The notes: a model not told the origin generated them from the letters alone. DNA of 16,550 nt from Acidimicrobiia bacterium (GCA_029865445.1 JAOUGY010000052.1:1-16550), one strand, 5' to 3'. Shown: positions 7,168 through 14,414, numbered from the stretch's first letter. Program-made: numbers and translations.

Positions 7168-7173
7168 CGCCCG

Positions 7174-7548
7174 ATGAGGATTCTCGGTTTGGGTGTGGAT
7201 CTGGCGGACATCGACCGCGTCGAGCACGTGTTGGGTAGATATCCCAGGTTCGCCGAGCGGTGCTTCACCGATCACGAGCGGGAGTACGCGTCCAAGTTCG
7301 CGAAGCCAGCACGACGGTATGCCGCTCGGTTCGCCGGCAAGGAGGCGGTGATGAAGTCGCTCGGCACCGGGTGGCGTCGCCTTCGCTGGACCGAAGTCGA
7401 GATAACCGGAGGCGGCAAACCGACAGTCCGCCTGTATGGGAATGCTGCATCTCGCGCCGGGATGTTGGGGGTCACCGAGGTGCTGGTCACGATCACCCAT
7501 ACGGACACCACTGCGCTGGTGATGGCGGTCGCGGTGGGAGAGCATTGA
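7174..7548 (+). CDS. acpS: Holo-[acyl-carrier-protein] synthase
   Basis: AcpS transfers the 4'-phosphopantetheine arm of coenzyme A to acyl carrier protein, activating it for fatty-acid synthesis. The 124-residue product matches the family's usual size. The N-terminal motif ILGLGVDLADIDRV holds the Mg-binding Asp, and the second signature ARFAGKEAVMKSLG holds the metal-binding Glu and the catalytic Lys. The C-terminal strand VTITHTDTTALVMAVAV matches the SHT segment of the trimeric AcpS fold. It begins 25 bases after glmS and appears to have its own leaderless promoter. Adjacency to nnr is common in bacteria. Assignment is secure. Confidence 0.95.
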   Translation: MRILGLGVDLADIDRVEHVLGRYPRFAERCFTDHEREYASKFAKPARRYAARFAGKEAVMKSLGTGWRRLRWTEVEITGGGKPTVRLYGNAASRAGMLGVTEVLVTITHTDTTALVMAVAVGEH

Positions 7549-7553
7549 CATAG

Positions 7554-7587
7554 AGGTGGGGGGCGGTCCTGAGACCGCCCCCCACCT
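7554..7587 (+). terminator. Strong GC-rich stem-loop after acpS (possible terminator)
   Basis: A 15-bp perfect stem (7554-7568 with 7573-7587, core GGGGGGCGGTC / GACCGCCCCCC) with a CTGA loop begins six bases after the acpS stop. The tail on either strand lacks a proper T-run, so termination would be atypical. The hairpin could instead stabilise the 3' end of the glmS-acpS message. Confidence 0.6.
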
Positions 7588-7781
7588 TCGGTGCCTCTGC
7601 CCATCGTCATCCCGATGGCCGCTTGGCGGTGCCCGCCGCCGGTGGCATCGAGGGTCTGACCATCGGAGGCGACCCCATCTGCCACGTCGACCGCAATCGT
7701 GGCCGATGTAGCGTTGCCGACGAAAACACCCGAAAACGTCGAGCCCGATGCCATTGAGCTGCGACCAGGGCCCAGCGCTTC
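7588..7781. other. Intergenic spacer between acpS stem-loop and nnr promoter, no gene assigned
   Basis: About 190 bases without a convincing gene. On the minus strand an open frame (from ATG 7754) reads Ser/Thr/Ala/Val-rich residues, but it runs on through the stem-loop and antisense to acpS with no recognisable domain. I treat it as spacer or a decayed remnant. Confidence 0.4.
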
Positions 7782-7787
7782 TACGAT
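7782..7787 (+). promoter_or_regulatory. -10 box for leaderless nnr transcription
   Basis: TACGAT (7782-7787) is followed by exactly six bases and the GTG start at 7794, the same geometry as before the HAD gene and acpS. It would drive the overlapped nnr-alr-S58 cluster. Confidence 0.5.
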
Positions 7788-7793
7788 CGGAGC

Positions 7794-9149
7794 GTGGAAC
7801 CGGTCCTCAGCGCCGAAGAGTCTTCCCGCCTCGATACCGAATCACCGCTTCCCGTCGAGGTGCTCATGGAACGCGCCGGCGCCGCGGTGGCGCTGGAAGC
7901 GGTACGGCTGGGTGCCGGATACGGGTCCCGGGTGGTGGTGGTCACAGGGCCTGGCAACAACGGCGGGGATGGATACGTAGCCGCTCGCCACCTGCGCCGG
8001 CGGGGAGTGTGGGCCGAGGTGCGGGCCGTGGCCGCTCCCCGAACCGACGCATGCGTGTGGGCGGCCCGATCGGCGGCCGAAGCTGGGGTGCCCATCGAAC
8101 CCATCGGGATCGGTGTGCGAGGGGTCGATCTCATCATCGACGCCGGATTCGGAGGGGGATTCCGGCGCGGCATTCCGGCCGCCCTTCAAGCCTGGGTGGT
8201 GCGTCCCGAGCCGGTCCTCGCGGTCGATGTTCCTTCGGGCCTCGACCCCGACACCGGACAGGCCGACGCCATCTCGTTCCGGGCAGCGGCCACGGTCACC
8301 TTCCACTCCCTGAAGCCGGGGCATCTCCTGGGCGACGGGCCGGGTCTCTGTGGCGATATCAACGTTGTCGACATCGGACTCGAGGGCGGGATTCCGTCTC
8401 TCTTGCTCGTCGGTGAAGGCGACGCTCACAGGCCCGAACGCAGCCGGACCGCTCACAAGTGGTCGGCCGGATCTGTGCTGGTGGTGGGGGGGAACTCGGG
8501 AATGGTTGGAGCCGCGGTACTGGCGGCTCGTTCTGCTCTCCATTTCGGCGCGGGGGCGGTCGGAGTGGCGACCAACCAACCGGAGTTGGTGCAGACGATC
8601 GCACCGGAGCTACTGGCGTATCCCATCGATGTCGTCCCCCAGCGGTACGACGTCATCGTGATCGGCCCGGGTCTCGGTGACGACCCCGACACGGTCTCGC
8701 GTGTCGTGGCGTCCGAGCGGCCGCTCGTGGTCGACGCCGACGCGCTCTCCCACATCGAGGGCCTGGCCTTCGAATCGCCGGTGGTGCTGACCCCGCACGC
8801 GGGGGAGTTCGAAAGGCTCACGGGTGACCCCCCGTCACCGGAGGCTGCGATCGAGGCGGCCCGTGCCACTCGATCGGTCCTGGTTCTGAAAGGCTCGCCC
8901 ACGATCATCACAGACGGCGGAGTGCCGCGGGTGGTGGCGTCGGGAGATGAGCGGCTCGCCACCATCGGGACCGGGGACGTGTTGGCGGGCATGATCGGGG
9001 CGCTCATGGCGCGAGGAATGGCGCCCCTCGATGCAGCCACGTCGGCGGCCTACTGGCATGGGCGAACAGCCACGGAGAGCTCCGGCGAGACACTCACCGC
9101 AGACGCCCTCGCCACTCGAATCGGACGACACGCCTGGAGCCGTGGGTGA
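7794..9149 (+). CDS. nnr: Bifunctional NAD(P)H-hydrate epimerase / ADP- or ATP-dependent NAD(P)H-hydrate dehydratase
   Basis: This metabolite-repair enzyme restores damaged NADH and NADPH: the N-terminal domain epimerises R-NAD(P)HX and the C-terminal domain dehydrates S-NAD(P)HX. The 451 residues divide into a YjeF-N Rossmann-like domain (about 1-215) and a ribokinase-like YjeF-C domain (about 220-450). The first shows VTGPGNNGGDGYVAARHL from about residue 50 and DVPSGLDPDTGQ. The second shows SVLVVGGNSGMVGAAVL, VIGPGLGDDP, VLTPHAGEFERL and the nucleotide-binding GTGDVLAGMIGAL near residue 392. The GTG start at 7794 follows a TACGAT box by six bases. The stop overlaps the alr start as GTGA. 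Both catalytic halves look intact, so the fusion is expected to be functional. Confidence 0.95.
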   Translation: MEPVLSAEESSRLDTESPLPVEVLMERAGAAVALEAVRLGAGYGSRVVVVTGPGNNGGDGYVAARHLRRRGVWAEVRAVAAPRTDACVWAARSAAEAGVPIEPIGIGVRGVDLIIDAGFGGGFRRGIPAALQAWVVRPEPVLAVDVPSGLDPDTGQADAISFRAAATVTFHSLKPGHLLGDGPGLCGDINVVDIGLEGGIPSLLLVGEGDAHRPERSRTAHKWSAGSVLVVGGNSGMVGAAVLAARSALHFGAGAVGVATNQPELVQTIAPELLAYPIDVVPQRYDVIVIGPGLGDDPDTVSRVVASERPLVVDADALSHIEGLAFESPVVLTPHAGEFERLTGDPPSPEAAIEAARATRSVLVLKGSPTIITDGGVPRVVASGDERLATIGTGDVLAGMIGALMARGMAPLDAATSAAYWHGRTATESSGETLTADALATRIGRHAWSRG

Positions 9150-10240
9150 GACCCTCATGGATCGAGGTCGACCTGGACGCCGTTCGCCACAACGTCGAGG
9201 CGGTGGCCCACCTCGTCGAGCCGTCACGGGTGTGTGCGGTCGTGAAGGCGGACGGGTACGGTCACGGTGACGTGCCGGTGGCCGACGCCGCAGTGTCGGC
9301 CGGTGCAACGATGCTGGCCGTGGCGTTGCCGGAAGAGGGTGTCAGGCTTCGCGAAGCTGGGATCGAGGCGCCGATTCTCCTCCTGTCCGAGCCTCCCCTC
9401 GAGGATCTCGCCGACATCGTGAAGTGGTCGATCACGCCGACCGTCTACCGGCACACCACGCTCGAGGCGCTGGCGGATCTGGGCCCGGTCGGTGTGCATG
9501 TGAAGGCCGATACCGGCATGCATCGGGTCGGTGCACCTCCTGATGTCGCCTTCGAGCTGGCGCTGCGGTTGGGAGGCGGGGCGCTGGACGCGACCCTGGA
9601 AGGCCTGTGGACCCACTTCGCGGTCGCCGATGAGGAGTCGCCGTTCACGAACGTGCAGATCGAACGGTTCGACGAGTTGCTGGAACGGCTCGAACGCCGC
9701 GGTGTATCGGTACCCGTCACCCACCTGTCCAACACTGCGGGCGCACTCCTGCACGAGTCGGCCCGGCGGGACATGGTCCGCCTCGGACTGGGGATGTACG
9801 GGCTGTATCCGTCGGATCCGTGCCGGGAGGTCGTCGATCTCCGGCCGGCGATGCGTGTGGTCACCCATGTTTCGTACGTTCGCCGTCTCGGTCCCGGTGA
9901 CGCTCCCAGTTATGGCCGGCGCCGTCCCCTCACCGCTGCGACGACGGTGGTGACGGCCCCGATCGGCTATGCCGATGGGGTGCCGCGGCTTCTGTCGTCG
10001 CGAGGCGGTGAGGTGTTGGTGGGTGGTGAACGGCGCCCGTTTGCGGGCACCGTCACGATGGACCAGATCGTGGTCGACGTCGGCGACCGCGAGGTCGATA
10101 TAGGAGAGGAGATGGTCTTGATCGGGTCCCAGGGCAACCAGACGATCGTGGCCGACGAGTGGGCCAAGCGAACAGACACGATCAGCTATGAGATCGTGAC
10201 CGGTATGGGAGCGCGGATGCCGCGCCGGTATGGGCCATGA
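9146..10240 (+). CDS. alr: Alanine racemase
   Basis: Alr is a PLP enzyme that interconverts L- and D-alanine, supplying D-Ala for peptidoglycan stem peptides. The 364-residue product is full length. The PLP-binding Lys34 lies in CAVVKADGYGHG. The second catalytic base is Tyr256 in DAPSYGRR. Other family segments are VHVKADTGMHRVG, THLSNTAGAL, MVRLGLGMYGLYPS and GTVTMDQIVVDVG. The protein is an N-terminal TIM barrel with a C-terminal beta domain. The GTG start overlaps the nnr stop by four bases, and its stop overlaps the next gene as ATGA, so all three genes are translationally coupled. Housekeeping role and assignment are secure. Confidence 0.97.
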   Translation: MRPSWIEVDLDAVRHNVEAVAHLVEPSRVCAVVKADGYGHGDVPVADAAVSAGATMLAVALPEEGVRLREAGIEAPILLLSEPPLEDLADIVKWSITPTVYRHTTLEALADLGPVGVHVKADTGMHRVGAPPDVAFELALRLGGGALDATLEGLWTHFAVADEESPFTNVQIERFDELLERLERRGVSVPVTHLSNTAGALLHESARRDMVRLGLGMYGLYPSDPCREVVDLRPAMRVVTHVSYVRRLGPGDAPSYGRRRPLTAATTVVTAPIGYADGVPRLLSSRGGEVLVGGERRPFAGTVTMDQIVVDVGDREVDIGEEMVLIGSQGNQTIVADEWAKRTDTISYEIVTGMGARMPRRYGP

Positions 10241-11124
10241 CCGCGGGTCTGGTGGCGATCCCCGGGGTGAGTGTCGGGCATTGGACTCACCCGACGGCCC
10301 GGACCGGGTGCACGGTCGTGGTGCTGCCGGAGCCCAACGTGGTGGCGGTCGAGACCCGAGGAGCCGCTCCCGGATCCAGGGAGACGGCGCTCCTGGCGCC
10401 CGGGATGAAGGTAGAGATGGCCCAGGCAATCGTCCTCACCGGCGGCAGCGCATTCGGACTGGCGGCCGCCGATGGGGTCGTGGCGGGGTTGGAGTCCCAG
10501 GGTCGTGGGCATCCCACGCCCGCCGGACCCGTTCCGATCGTCCCTGCAGCCGTCGTATTCGATCTCATGGAAGGGGATGGATCCGTCCGTCCCGGCCCGG
10601 TGGAAGGGAGAGCTGCATTCGAATCGGCGTCGGCGGCGGAGGCCCGGTCGGGGCGTATCGGCGCAGGCGCAGGTTGCACCGTCGGCCAGTGGAGGGGAAT
10701 GTCGATACCCAGCGGCCTTGGCTCGGCGGTGGTCGAGGTGGATGACGCGAGGGTCGCGGCGATGGCAGTCGTCAACGCAGTGGGTGATGTGTTTGCGCTG
10801 GAAGGCGATTCTCTCACCGGCGGAACCCCCGTTCCTGCCAGGCCCCCGTTCCTGCCGTCGGCCGGGCAGAACACGACACTCGCAGTGGTGGCGACCGACG
10901 CCTCGTATGGCAGAGCGGAGCTCACGCGGCTGGCGATCCGGGGACAGGATGCATTGTCGGTTTGTATCCGGCCATCGCACACTCGATTCGATGGTGACAC
11001 CGTGTTCGCCGTCTCCTGCGGAGCGGTGGATGCGCCACTCGATCTCGTGGCGGAGGCGGCTTTCGAAGCGGTCGGTCGAGCCATCGAGGCCGCCGTGAAG
11101 GCGGCCCGGGCTCAGGTCCGATAG
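10237..11124 (+). CDS. P1/DmpA-like (MEROPS S58) self-processing Ntn-hydrolase
   Basis: The 295-residue protein belongs to the DmpA / NylC / P1-peptidase superfamily, whose members cut themselves to expose an N-terminal Ser or Thr nucleophile and act as aminopeptidases or amide hydrolases. It begins with IPGVSVGHWT and GCTVVVLPE and contains IVLTGGSAFGLAAADGV and GRIGAGAGCTVGQW, all typical. The likely autocleavage site is Asn212-Thr213 in AGQNTTLAVVATDA, as in NylC-type members and unlike the Gly-Ser site of DmpA itself. The substrate cannot be predicted. It overlaps alr by four bases, so a link with D-alanine or peptide turnover is possible but unproven. Family confidence is high; function is open. 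Confidence 0.88.
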   Translation: MTAGLVAIPGVSVGHWTHPTARTGCTVVVLPEPNVVAVETRGAAPGSRETALLAPGMKVEMAQAIVLTGGSAFGLAAADGVVAGLESQGRGHPTPAGPVPIVPAAVVFDLMEGDGSVRPGPVEGRAAFESASAAEARSGRIGAGAGCTVGQWRGMSIPSGLGSAVVEVDDARVAAMAVVNAVGDVFALEGDSLTGGTPVPARPPFLPSAGQNTTLAVVATDASYGRAELTRLAIRGQDALSVCIRPSHTRFDGDTVFAVSCGAVDAPLDLVAEAAFEAVGRAIEAAVKAARAQVR

Positions 11125-11127
11125 CCT
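11122..11127 (+). promoter_or_regulatory. Possible internal -10 box before tsaE
   Basis: TAGCCT (11122-11127) overlaps the TAG stop of the preceding gene and would start a transcript near 11134, about 35 bases before the tsaE TTG. It has the same hexamer as the HAD promoter. No clear -35 box is seen. Confidence 0.35.
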
Positions 11128-11168
11128 GTGTCTCACGCCCGGGAGACGCCACGTCAACGGAGGGGTCT

Positions 11169-11624
11169 TTGATCGAACTCATCTGCCGCACCGAGACGGA
11201 TACACGCGCCGCCGCCGGCCGGTTGGCGTCCCTGTGTAGACCTGGTGATGTGATCGTCATCAACGGTCCTCTCGGGTCCGGGAAGACGGCGTTCACGTCG
11301 GGTTTGGCCGACGGACTCGGGGTCGAGGAACGGGTGACGAGCCCGACCTTCGTGTTGATGCGCACGTACCGTTCGGGTTTCATGCCGCTGGTGCATGTGG
11401 ACGTCTACCGCCTGTCGACAGCCGGCGAGTTCGAAGACCTCGACGCCCTCGACGAGGCGGAGGGTGGCGTCATCGTTGTCGAGTGGGGTGAAGCCGTGGC
11501 CTCGGCATTGGGTGAAGACCGGCTCACGATCACCATCGAAGTCGCCGACGACGGGGCTCGTACCCTGCGGATGACCCCATCGGGGGTTTGGAGCAGCCGT
11601 CCTCTGGAGGAATTGGTCTCGTGA
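11169..11624 (+). CDS. tsaE: tRNA threonylcarbamoyladenosine biosynthesis ATPase TsaE
   Basis: TsaE is the P-loop ATPase that resets the TsaB-TsaD complex during synthesis of N6-threonylcarbamoyladenosine at position 37 of ANN-decoding tRNAs. The 151-residue product has Walker A GPLGSGKT (residues 33-40) followed by the family signature VTSPTFVLMRTY, the LVHVDVYRL strand and VIVVEWGEA. The start is TTG 11169, preceded by GGAGGGG (11159-11165); no better start gives a full N-terminal domain. The stop overlaps the tsaB GTG as GTGA. Three of the bacterial t6A genes (tsaE, tsaB, tsaD) are together here, while tsaC is not in the window. Confidence 0.95.
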   Translation: MIELICRTETDTRAAAGRLASLCRPGDVIVINGPLGSGKTAFTSGLADGLGVEERVTSPTFVLMRTYRSGFMPLVHVDVYRLSTAGEFEDLDALDEAEGGVIVVEWGEAVASALGEDRLTITIEVADDGARTLRMTPSGVWSSRPLEELVS

Positions 11625-12331
11625 AGGTACTCGCCATCGATTCGGCAACGCCCGCGGCGTCGGTCGCCCTGTCCGACGAGCGTCGGCTGGTGGCCTCGAC
11701 ACTGCGCGTCGACCGCCGGGGCCATTCGGCGTTCATGGTCTCGGCCATAGACTTCTGTTTCGATCAGGCCGGCTGGGTTCCCGAGGACCTCGACGCCATC
11801 GTCGTGGACGTGGGACCCGGTCTGTACACCGGTCTTCGCGTTGGCGTGGCCACCGCCCAGGCGCTGGCGGCGGCGATCGGGATCCCGCTCGTACCGGCCG
11901 TGTCTCTCGACGCCATCGCCTATCGGGCGGCAACCGGGCACCGCCATATCTGGTCGGTTGTCGACGTCCGCCGGGGTGAAGTCGCCGTGGCCGCTTACCG
12001 GCCAGTGCCCGGAGGGGTGGTGAAGGACGGTCCGGCCCAGGTGGTCACCCCCGACGTGTTCCGAGCCATGCTCGAGTCCGACCCCGACGATGTCCTGGCG
12101 GTGGGCGACGTCCAGGCCCTGCCCGACGGTCTTCTGCGGGGGCTGCACCGCGTGAAGGTGGGGCGGCCGCGTTATCCCTCCGCCGACGTGCTGTTGGAGG
12201 TGGCAGCCGGTGCCCTCGACAAGGGCGAGTATCCCCACCCGGACGAGATCCGGCCGATGTATCTCAGAGAGCCTGACGTGACGATCAATTGGTCGACGAT
12301 CCGGCCGGAAAGCCCGTGGGGCGCGTCGTGA
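11621..12331 (+). CDS. tsaB: tRNA threonylcarbamoyladenosine biosynthesis protein TsaB
   Basis: TsaB is the non-catalytic ASKHA-fold partner that binds TsaD and TsaE in t6A synthesis. From GTG 11621 the protein is 236 residues and begins KVLAIDSATPAASVAL, the standard N-terminus. The GPGLYTGLRVGVATAQAL segment corresponds to the family's GPGSFTGLRIG motif. The C-terminal part ending PMYLREP matches the usual tail. A longer start at 11588 lies inside tsaE and is not needed, because GGAGG (11606-11610) is well placed for 11621. The four-base overlap with tsaE and the TGATG junction with rimI indicate coupled translation. Confidence 0.95.
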   Translation: MKVLAIDSATPAASVALSDERRLVASTLRVDRRGHSAFMVSAIDFCFDQAGWVPEDLDAIVVDVGPGLYTGLRVGVATAQALAAAIGIPLVPAVSLDAIAYRAATGHRHIWSVVDVRRGEVAVAAYRPVPGGVVKDGPAQVVTPDVFRAMLESDPDDVLAVGDVQALPDGLLRGLHRVKVGRPRYPSADVLLEVAAGALDKGEYPHPDEIRPMYLREPDVTINWSTIRPESPWGAS

Positions 12332-12822
12332 TGGCCACGGTCCTGCTCAGAGAGCTCACGACGTCCGACTTGGAGGCCGCCGTGGCCATCGAGACCGCGG
12401 TGTACTCCCAGCCGTGGTCGAAAGGCGTCTTCGAGGATGAGCTCGCACAGCCCAATCGGGTGTACCTCGGTGTCGATGTCGACGGCCGGCTCGGTGGGTA
12501 TGGGGGCGTGATGTTGGTTGGCGACGAGGCCCACATCACCACGGTCGTAGTCCACCCCGATCACCGCCAAGGACGTCTCGGGACGAGAGTGATGCTGGGA
12601 CTGGTCGATGCCGCGCTCGACGCCGGTGCGCGCTCGTTGACATTGGAGGTTCGCAGCTCGAACACCGCAGCCCAGGGTCTGTATCGCCGTTTCGGGATGG
12701 CCCCCGTGGGCGTCCGAAAGGGTTATTACCTCGACGAGGACGCGGTGATCATGTGGGCGCACGACGTAGATGGATCCGAATACTCCGAGAGGCTGGCAGC
12801 CATCAGGGAGGGCATGCTGTGA
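12331..12822 (+). CDS. rimI: GNAT N-acetyltransferase, RimI-like
   Basis: RimI-type GNAT enzymes acetylate the N-terminal amine of ribosomal protein S18 and sometimes other proteins. The 163-residue product has the acetyl-CoA loop VVHPDHRQGRLGTRV (an RxxGxG-type motif), the LEVRSSNTAAQGLYRRFGM segment and VGVRKGYY near the C-terminus, all diagnostic of RimI. ATG 12331 shares one base with the tsaB stop (TGATG). GTG 12328 is equally possible, and TTG 12289 would overlap tsaB by 43 bases and is less likely. Placement between tsaB and tsaD is the common order in actinobacteria. The substrate is inferred from family and context. Confidence 0.9.
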   Translation: MATVLLRELTTSDLEAAVAIETAVYSQPWSKGVFEDELAQPNRVYLGVDVDGRLGGYGGVMLVGDEAHITTVVVHPDHRQGRLGTRVMLGLVDAALDAGARSLTLEVRSSNTAAQGLYRRFGMAPVGVRKGYYLDEDAVIMWAHDVDGSEYSERLAAIREGML

Positions 12823-13823
12823 ATCCCACGATCCTGGCATTCGAGACGTCGTGCGACGAGACCGCGGTCGCAGTGGTTCGGGGGCGTGAGATTCTGTCGA
12901 GTGTGCTGTCATCCCAGGTTGATTTGCATGCCCGGTTCGGCGGCGTCGTCCCCGAGGTGGCGGCCCGGGCCCACACCGAGTCGATCCGTTCCCTCACGCA
13001 CAAGGCCCTGGTCGAAGCCAGAGTGCACCCGGACGATCTCGACGCGGTGGCGGCCACCGAAGGTCCAGGTCTCGTGGGTGCCCTGCTGGTGGGCCACGAG
13101 TTCGGCAAGGCGACCGCGTGGGCGCGCCGGCTCCCGTTCGTGGGTGTCGACCACATGGAGGGGCACCTGTTCTCGCCGATTCTCGAACATCCGGATTACG
13201 CGCCGCCCGCAGTCGTGGTGCTCGTGTCGGGTGGCCACAGCCAGCTGGTCCACGTGGAGGAGTGGGGCCGGTACCGGGTGTTGGGCGCCACGATCGACGA
13301 CGCGGCAGGAGAGGCGTTCGACAAGCTAGCGAGGGCCATGGGCCTCGGATATCCGGGAGGACCGGCGATCGATGAGGCCTCCGAGGGCGGGGACCCTTCG
13401 ACGATCAGGTTTCCCAGGGCGCTGCCGGACCGTCGCCACGACTTCTCGTTCTCGGGGTTGAAGACCTCGGTCACCACATTCATCGACAAGGCAAAGGCGT
13501 CGGGCGACCTTCCGCCTCTCGCCGATGTCGCGGCGTCGGTGCAAGAGGCGATCGTGGACGTGATCGTCGACAAGACCATCAACGCCGCCCGGGACACCGG
13601 TGCGAGGATTGTGGGGGGCGGCGGGGGAGTTCTCGCCAACCGGCGCCTGCGGGCCAGGCTCGCGGAGGCGTGCGATGCGGAAGGCTTGCGGTTGGTGCTT
13701 CCGTCGCCGGCGTTGTGTACCGACAACGCCGCGATGATCGGTGCCGCCGCCGTCCACTGGCTCGAGAAAGGTGCGATCACGGCGTGGGAATCGACGGTGG
13801 ACGCGGGCAGGCGACTCGGCTGA
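12819..13823 (+). CDS. tsaD: tRNA N6-adenosine threonylcarbamoyltransferase TsaD
   Basis: TsaD transfers the threonylcarbamoyl group from threonylcarbamoyl-AMP to A37 of tRNA. From GTG 12819 the protein is 334 residues, the normal size. The N-terminus reads ILAFETSCDETAVAV. The metal-binding HMEGH has His112 and His116, LVSGGHSQLV follows, and SFSGLKTSV, GGGGVLANRRLR and CTDNAAMIGAAA complete the family set. GGAGG (12807-12811) is seven bases before the GTG, which overlaps the rimI stop as GTGA. An upstream start at 12753 lies within rimI in another frame and lacks support. The stop abuts the start region of the following membrane protein. Confidence 0.97.
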   Translation: MNPTILAFETSCDETAVAVVRGREILSSVLSSQVDLHARFGGVVPEVAARAHTESIRSLTHKALVEARVHPDDLDAVAATEGPGLVGALLVGHEFGKATAWARRLPFVGVDHMEGHLFSPILEHPDYAPPAVVVLVSGGHSQLVHVEEWGRYRVLGATIDDAAGEAFDKLARAMGLGYPGGPAIDEASEGGDPSTIRFPRALPDRRHDFSFSGLKTSVTTFIDKAKASGDLPPLADVAASVQEAIVDVIVDKTINAARDTGARIVGGGGGVLANRRLRARLAEACDAEGLRLVLPSPALCTDNAAMIGAAAVHWLEKGAITAWESTVDAGRRLG

Positions 13824-14296
13824 CGGAGTCGAGCGTCACCTGGTGGCTGGTCGCCGCCGCCTCGGTGGGAGCGGGCATCGTTCACGCCGCCGTCGGTTTC
13901 GGGCATCCAGCGGGTGCGCATCGTTGGTTCTTCGTCACCGTGGCGGCTTTTCAGGTCTGGTGGGGGTCGTTGGTGTGGCCGGACGGCCCGTCGGATCGAT
14001 CGACCACGCTGGGTGTGGGCGTTCTCTCCGGCGTTCTGGTGTTGTATCTGGCGACTCATTCGGTGGGCCTTCCGGTGGGGGAGAGGATCCCTGTGGAACG
14101 TGCAGGTGTGGCAGCGGCCGCGCTCGAAACCGTGGTCCTTGCGTTCGTGTCGATGGGGAGGCACCGGCCGGTGTCATGGGGCCGGTGGTCCGTGCCGGCC
14201 CTCACCGTCGTCATCCTGGTGGTGGCAGCCGTCGGCGTCTGGTCGGGACTCGAAGGCGGCGGTCACGTCGGCGCGGATGGGCTGCACGTCCACTGA
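13784..14296 (+). CDS. Five-TM integral membrane protein of unknown function
   Basis: I do not recognise a named family. The product has five predicted membrane helices: WWLVAAASVGAGIVHAAVGF, WFFVTVAAFQVWWGSLVW, LGVGVLSGVLVLYLATHSVG, AGVAAAALETVVLAFVSMG, and VPALTVVILVVAAVGVWSG. Histidines cluster at the membrane edges (GIVHAAVGFGHPAGAHRW) and in the tail GHVGADGLHVH, so metal or heme contact is conceivable but unproven. The start is uncertain. GTG 13784 overlaps tsaD by 40 bases and gives 170 residues. CTG 13820 would form a CTGA overlap with the tsaD stop, like the GTGA/ATGA overlaps of the genes upstream, and gives 158 residues. No good Shine-Dalgarno precedes either. It is last in the tsa cluster, before the groES promoter. 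Confidence 0.7.
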   Translation: MGIDGGRGQATRLTESSVTWWLVAAASVGAGIVHAAVGFGHPAGAHRWFFVTVAAFQVWWGSLVWPDGPSDRSTTLGVGVLSGVLVLYLATHSVGLPVGERIPVERAGVAAAALETVVLAFVSMGRHRPVSWGRWSVPALTVVILVVAAVGVWSGLEGGGHVGADGLHVH

Positions 14297-14331
14297 CCGG
14301 ACCTCGAACCCCGACGCCTCGTGCCGCTCTT

Positions 14332-14359
14332 TTCCTCTCTTGTCGTTCCTCTTTTGTCA
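14332..14359 (+). repeat. Tandem 14-bp pyrimidine-rich repeat upstream of groES
   Basis: TTCCTCTCTTGTCG (14332-14345) is followed directly by TTCCTCTTTTGTCA (14346-14359), identical at 12 of 14 positions. The second copy ends in TTGTCA, the likely -35 box of the groES promoter. The first ends in TTGTCG. Confidence 0.75.
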
Positions 14360-14383
14360 GTCTGAGCGAGAGAGTGCTAATGT
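14354..14383 (+). promoter_or_regulatory. Housekeeping-type promoter of groES-groEL
   Basis: TTGTCA (14354-14359) and TAATGT (14378-14383) are 18 bases apart and resemble sigma-70 -35 and -10 boxes. The predicted start near 14390 lies inside the CIRCE element, so bound HrcA would block transcription. Confidence 0.65.
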
Positions 14384-14387
14384 CTGT

Positions 14388-14414
14388 CTGGCACTCTCGA
14401 AGGGGGAGTGCTAG
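14388..14414 (+). promoter_or_regulatory. CIRCE operator for HrcA repressor
   Basis: CTGGCACTC (14388-14396), a nine-base spacer, and GAGTGCTAG (14406-14414) match the CIRCE consensus TTAGCACTC-N9-GAGTGCTAA; the arms pair at eight of nine positions. HrcA binds this element and represses groESL until heat or unfolded protein titrates GroEL. An extra perfect half-site, GAGTGCTAA, lies upstream at 14372-14380 and overlaps the -10 box. Confidence 0.93.

Noticed and set aside
6105..7268. 387-residue minus-strand frame
   Set aside because: It is the antisense of glmS and the acpS start; composition rich in His, Asp and Arg with no recognisable motif, while glmS carries every expected catalytic motif.
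7272..7754. 160-residue minus-strand frame over the acpS-nnr spacer
   Set aside because: The first 50 residues look moderately protein-like, but the frame runs through the stem-loop and antisense to acpS, with no domain or ribosome-binding site. Possibly a remnant, not called as a gene.
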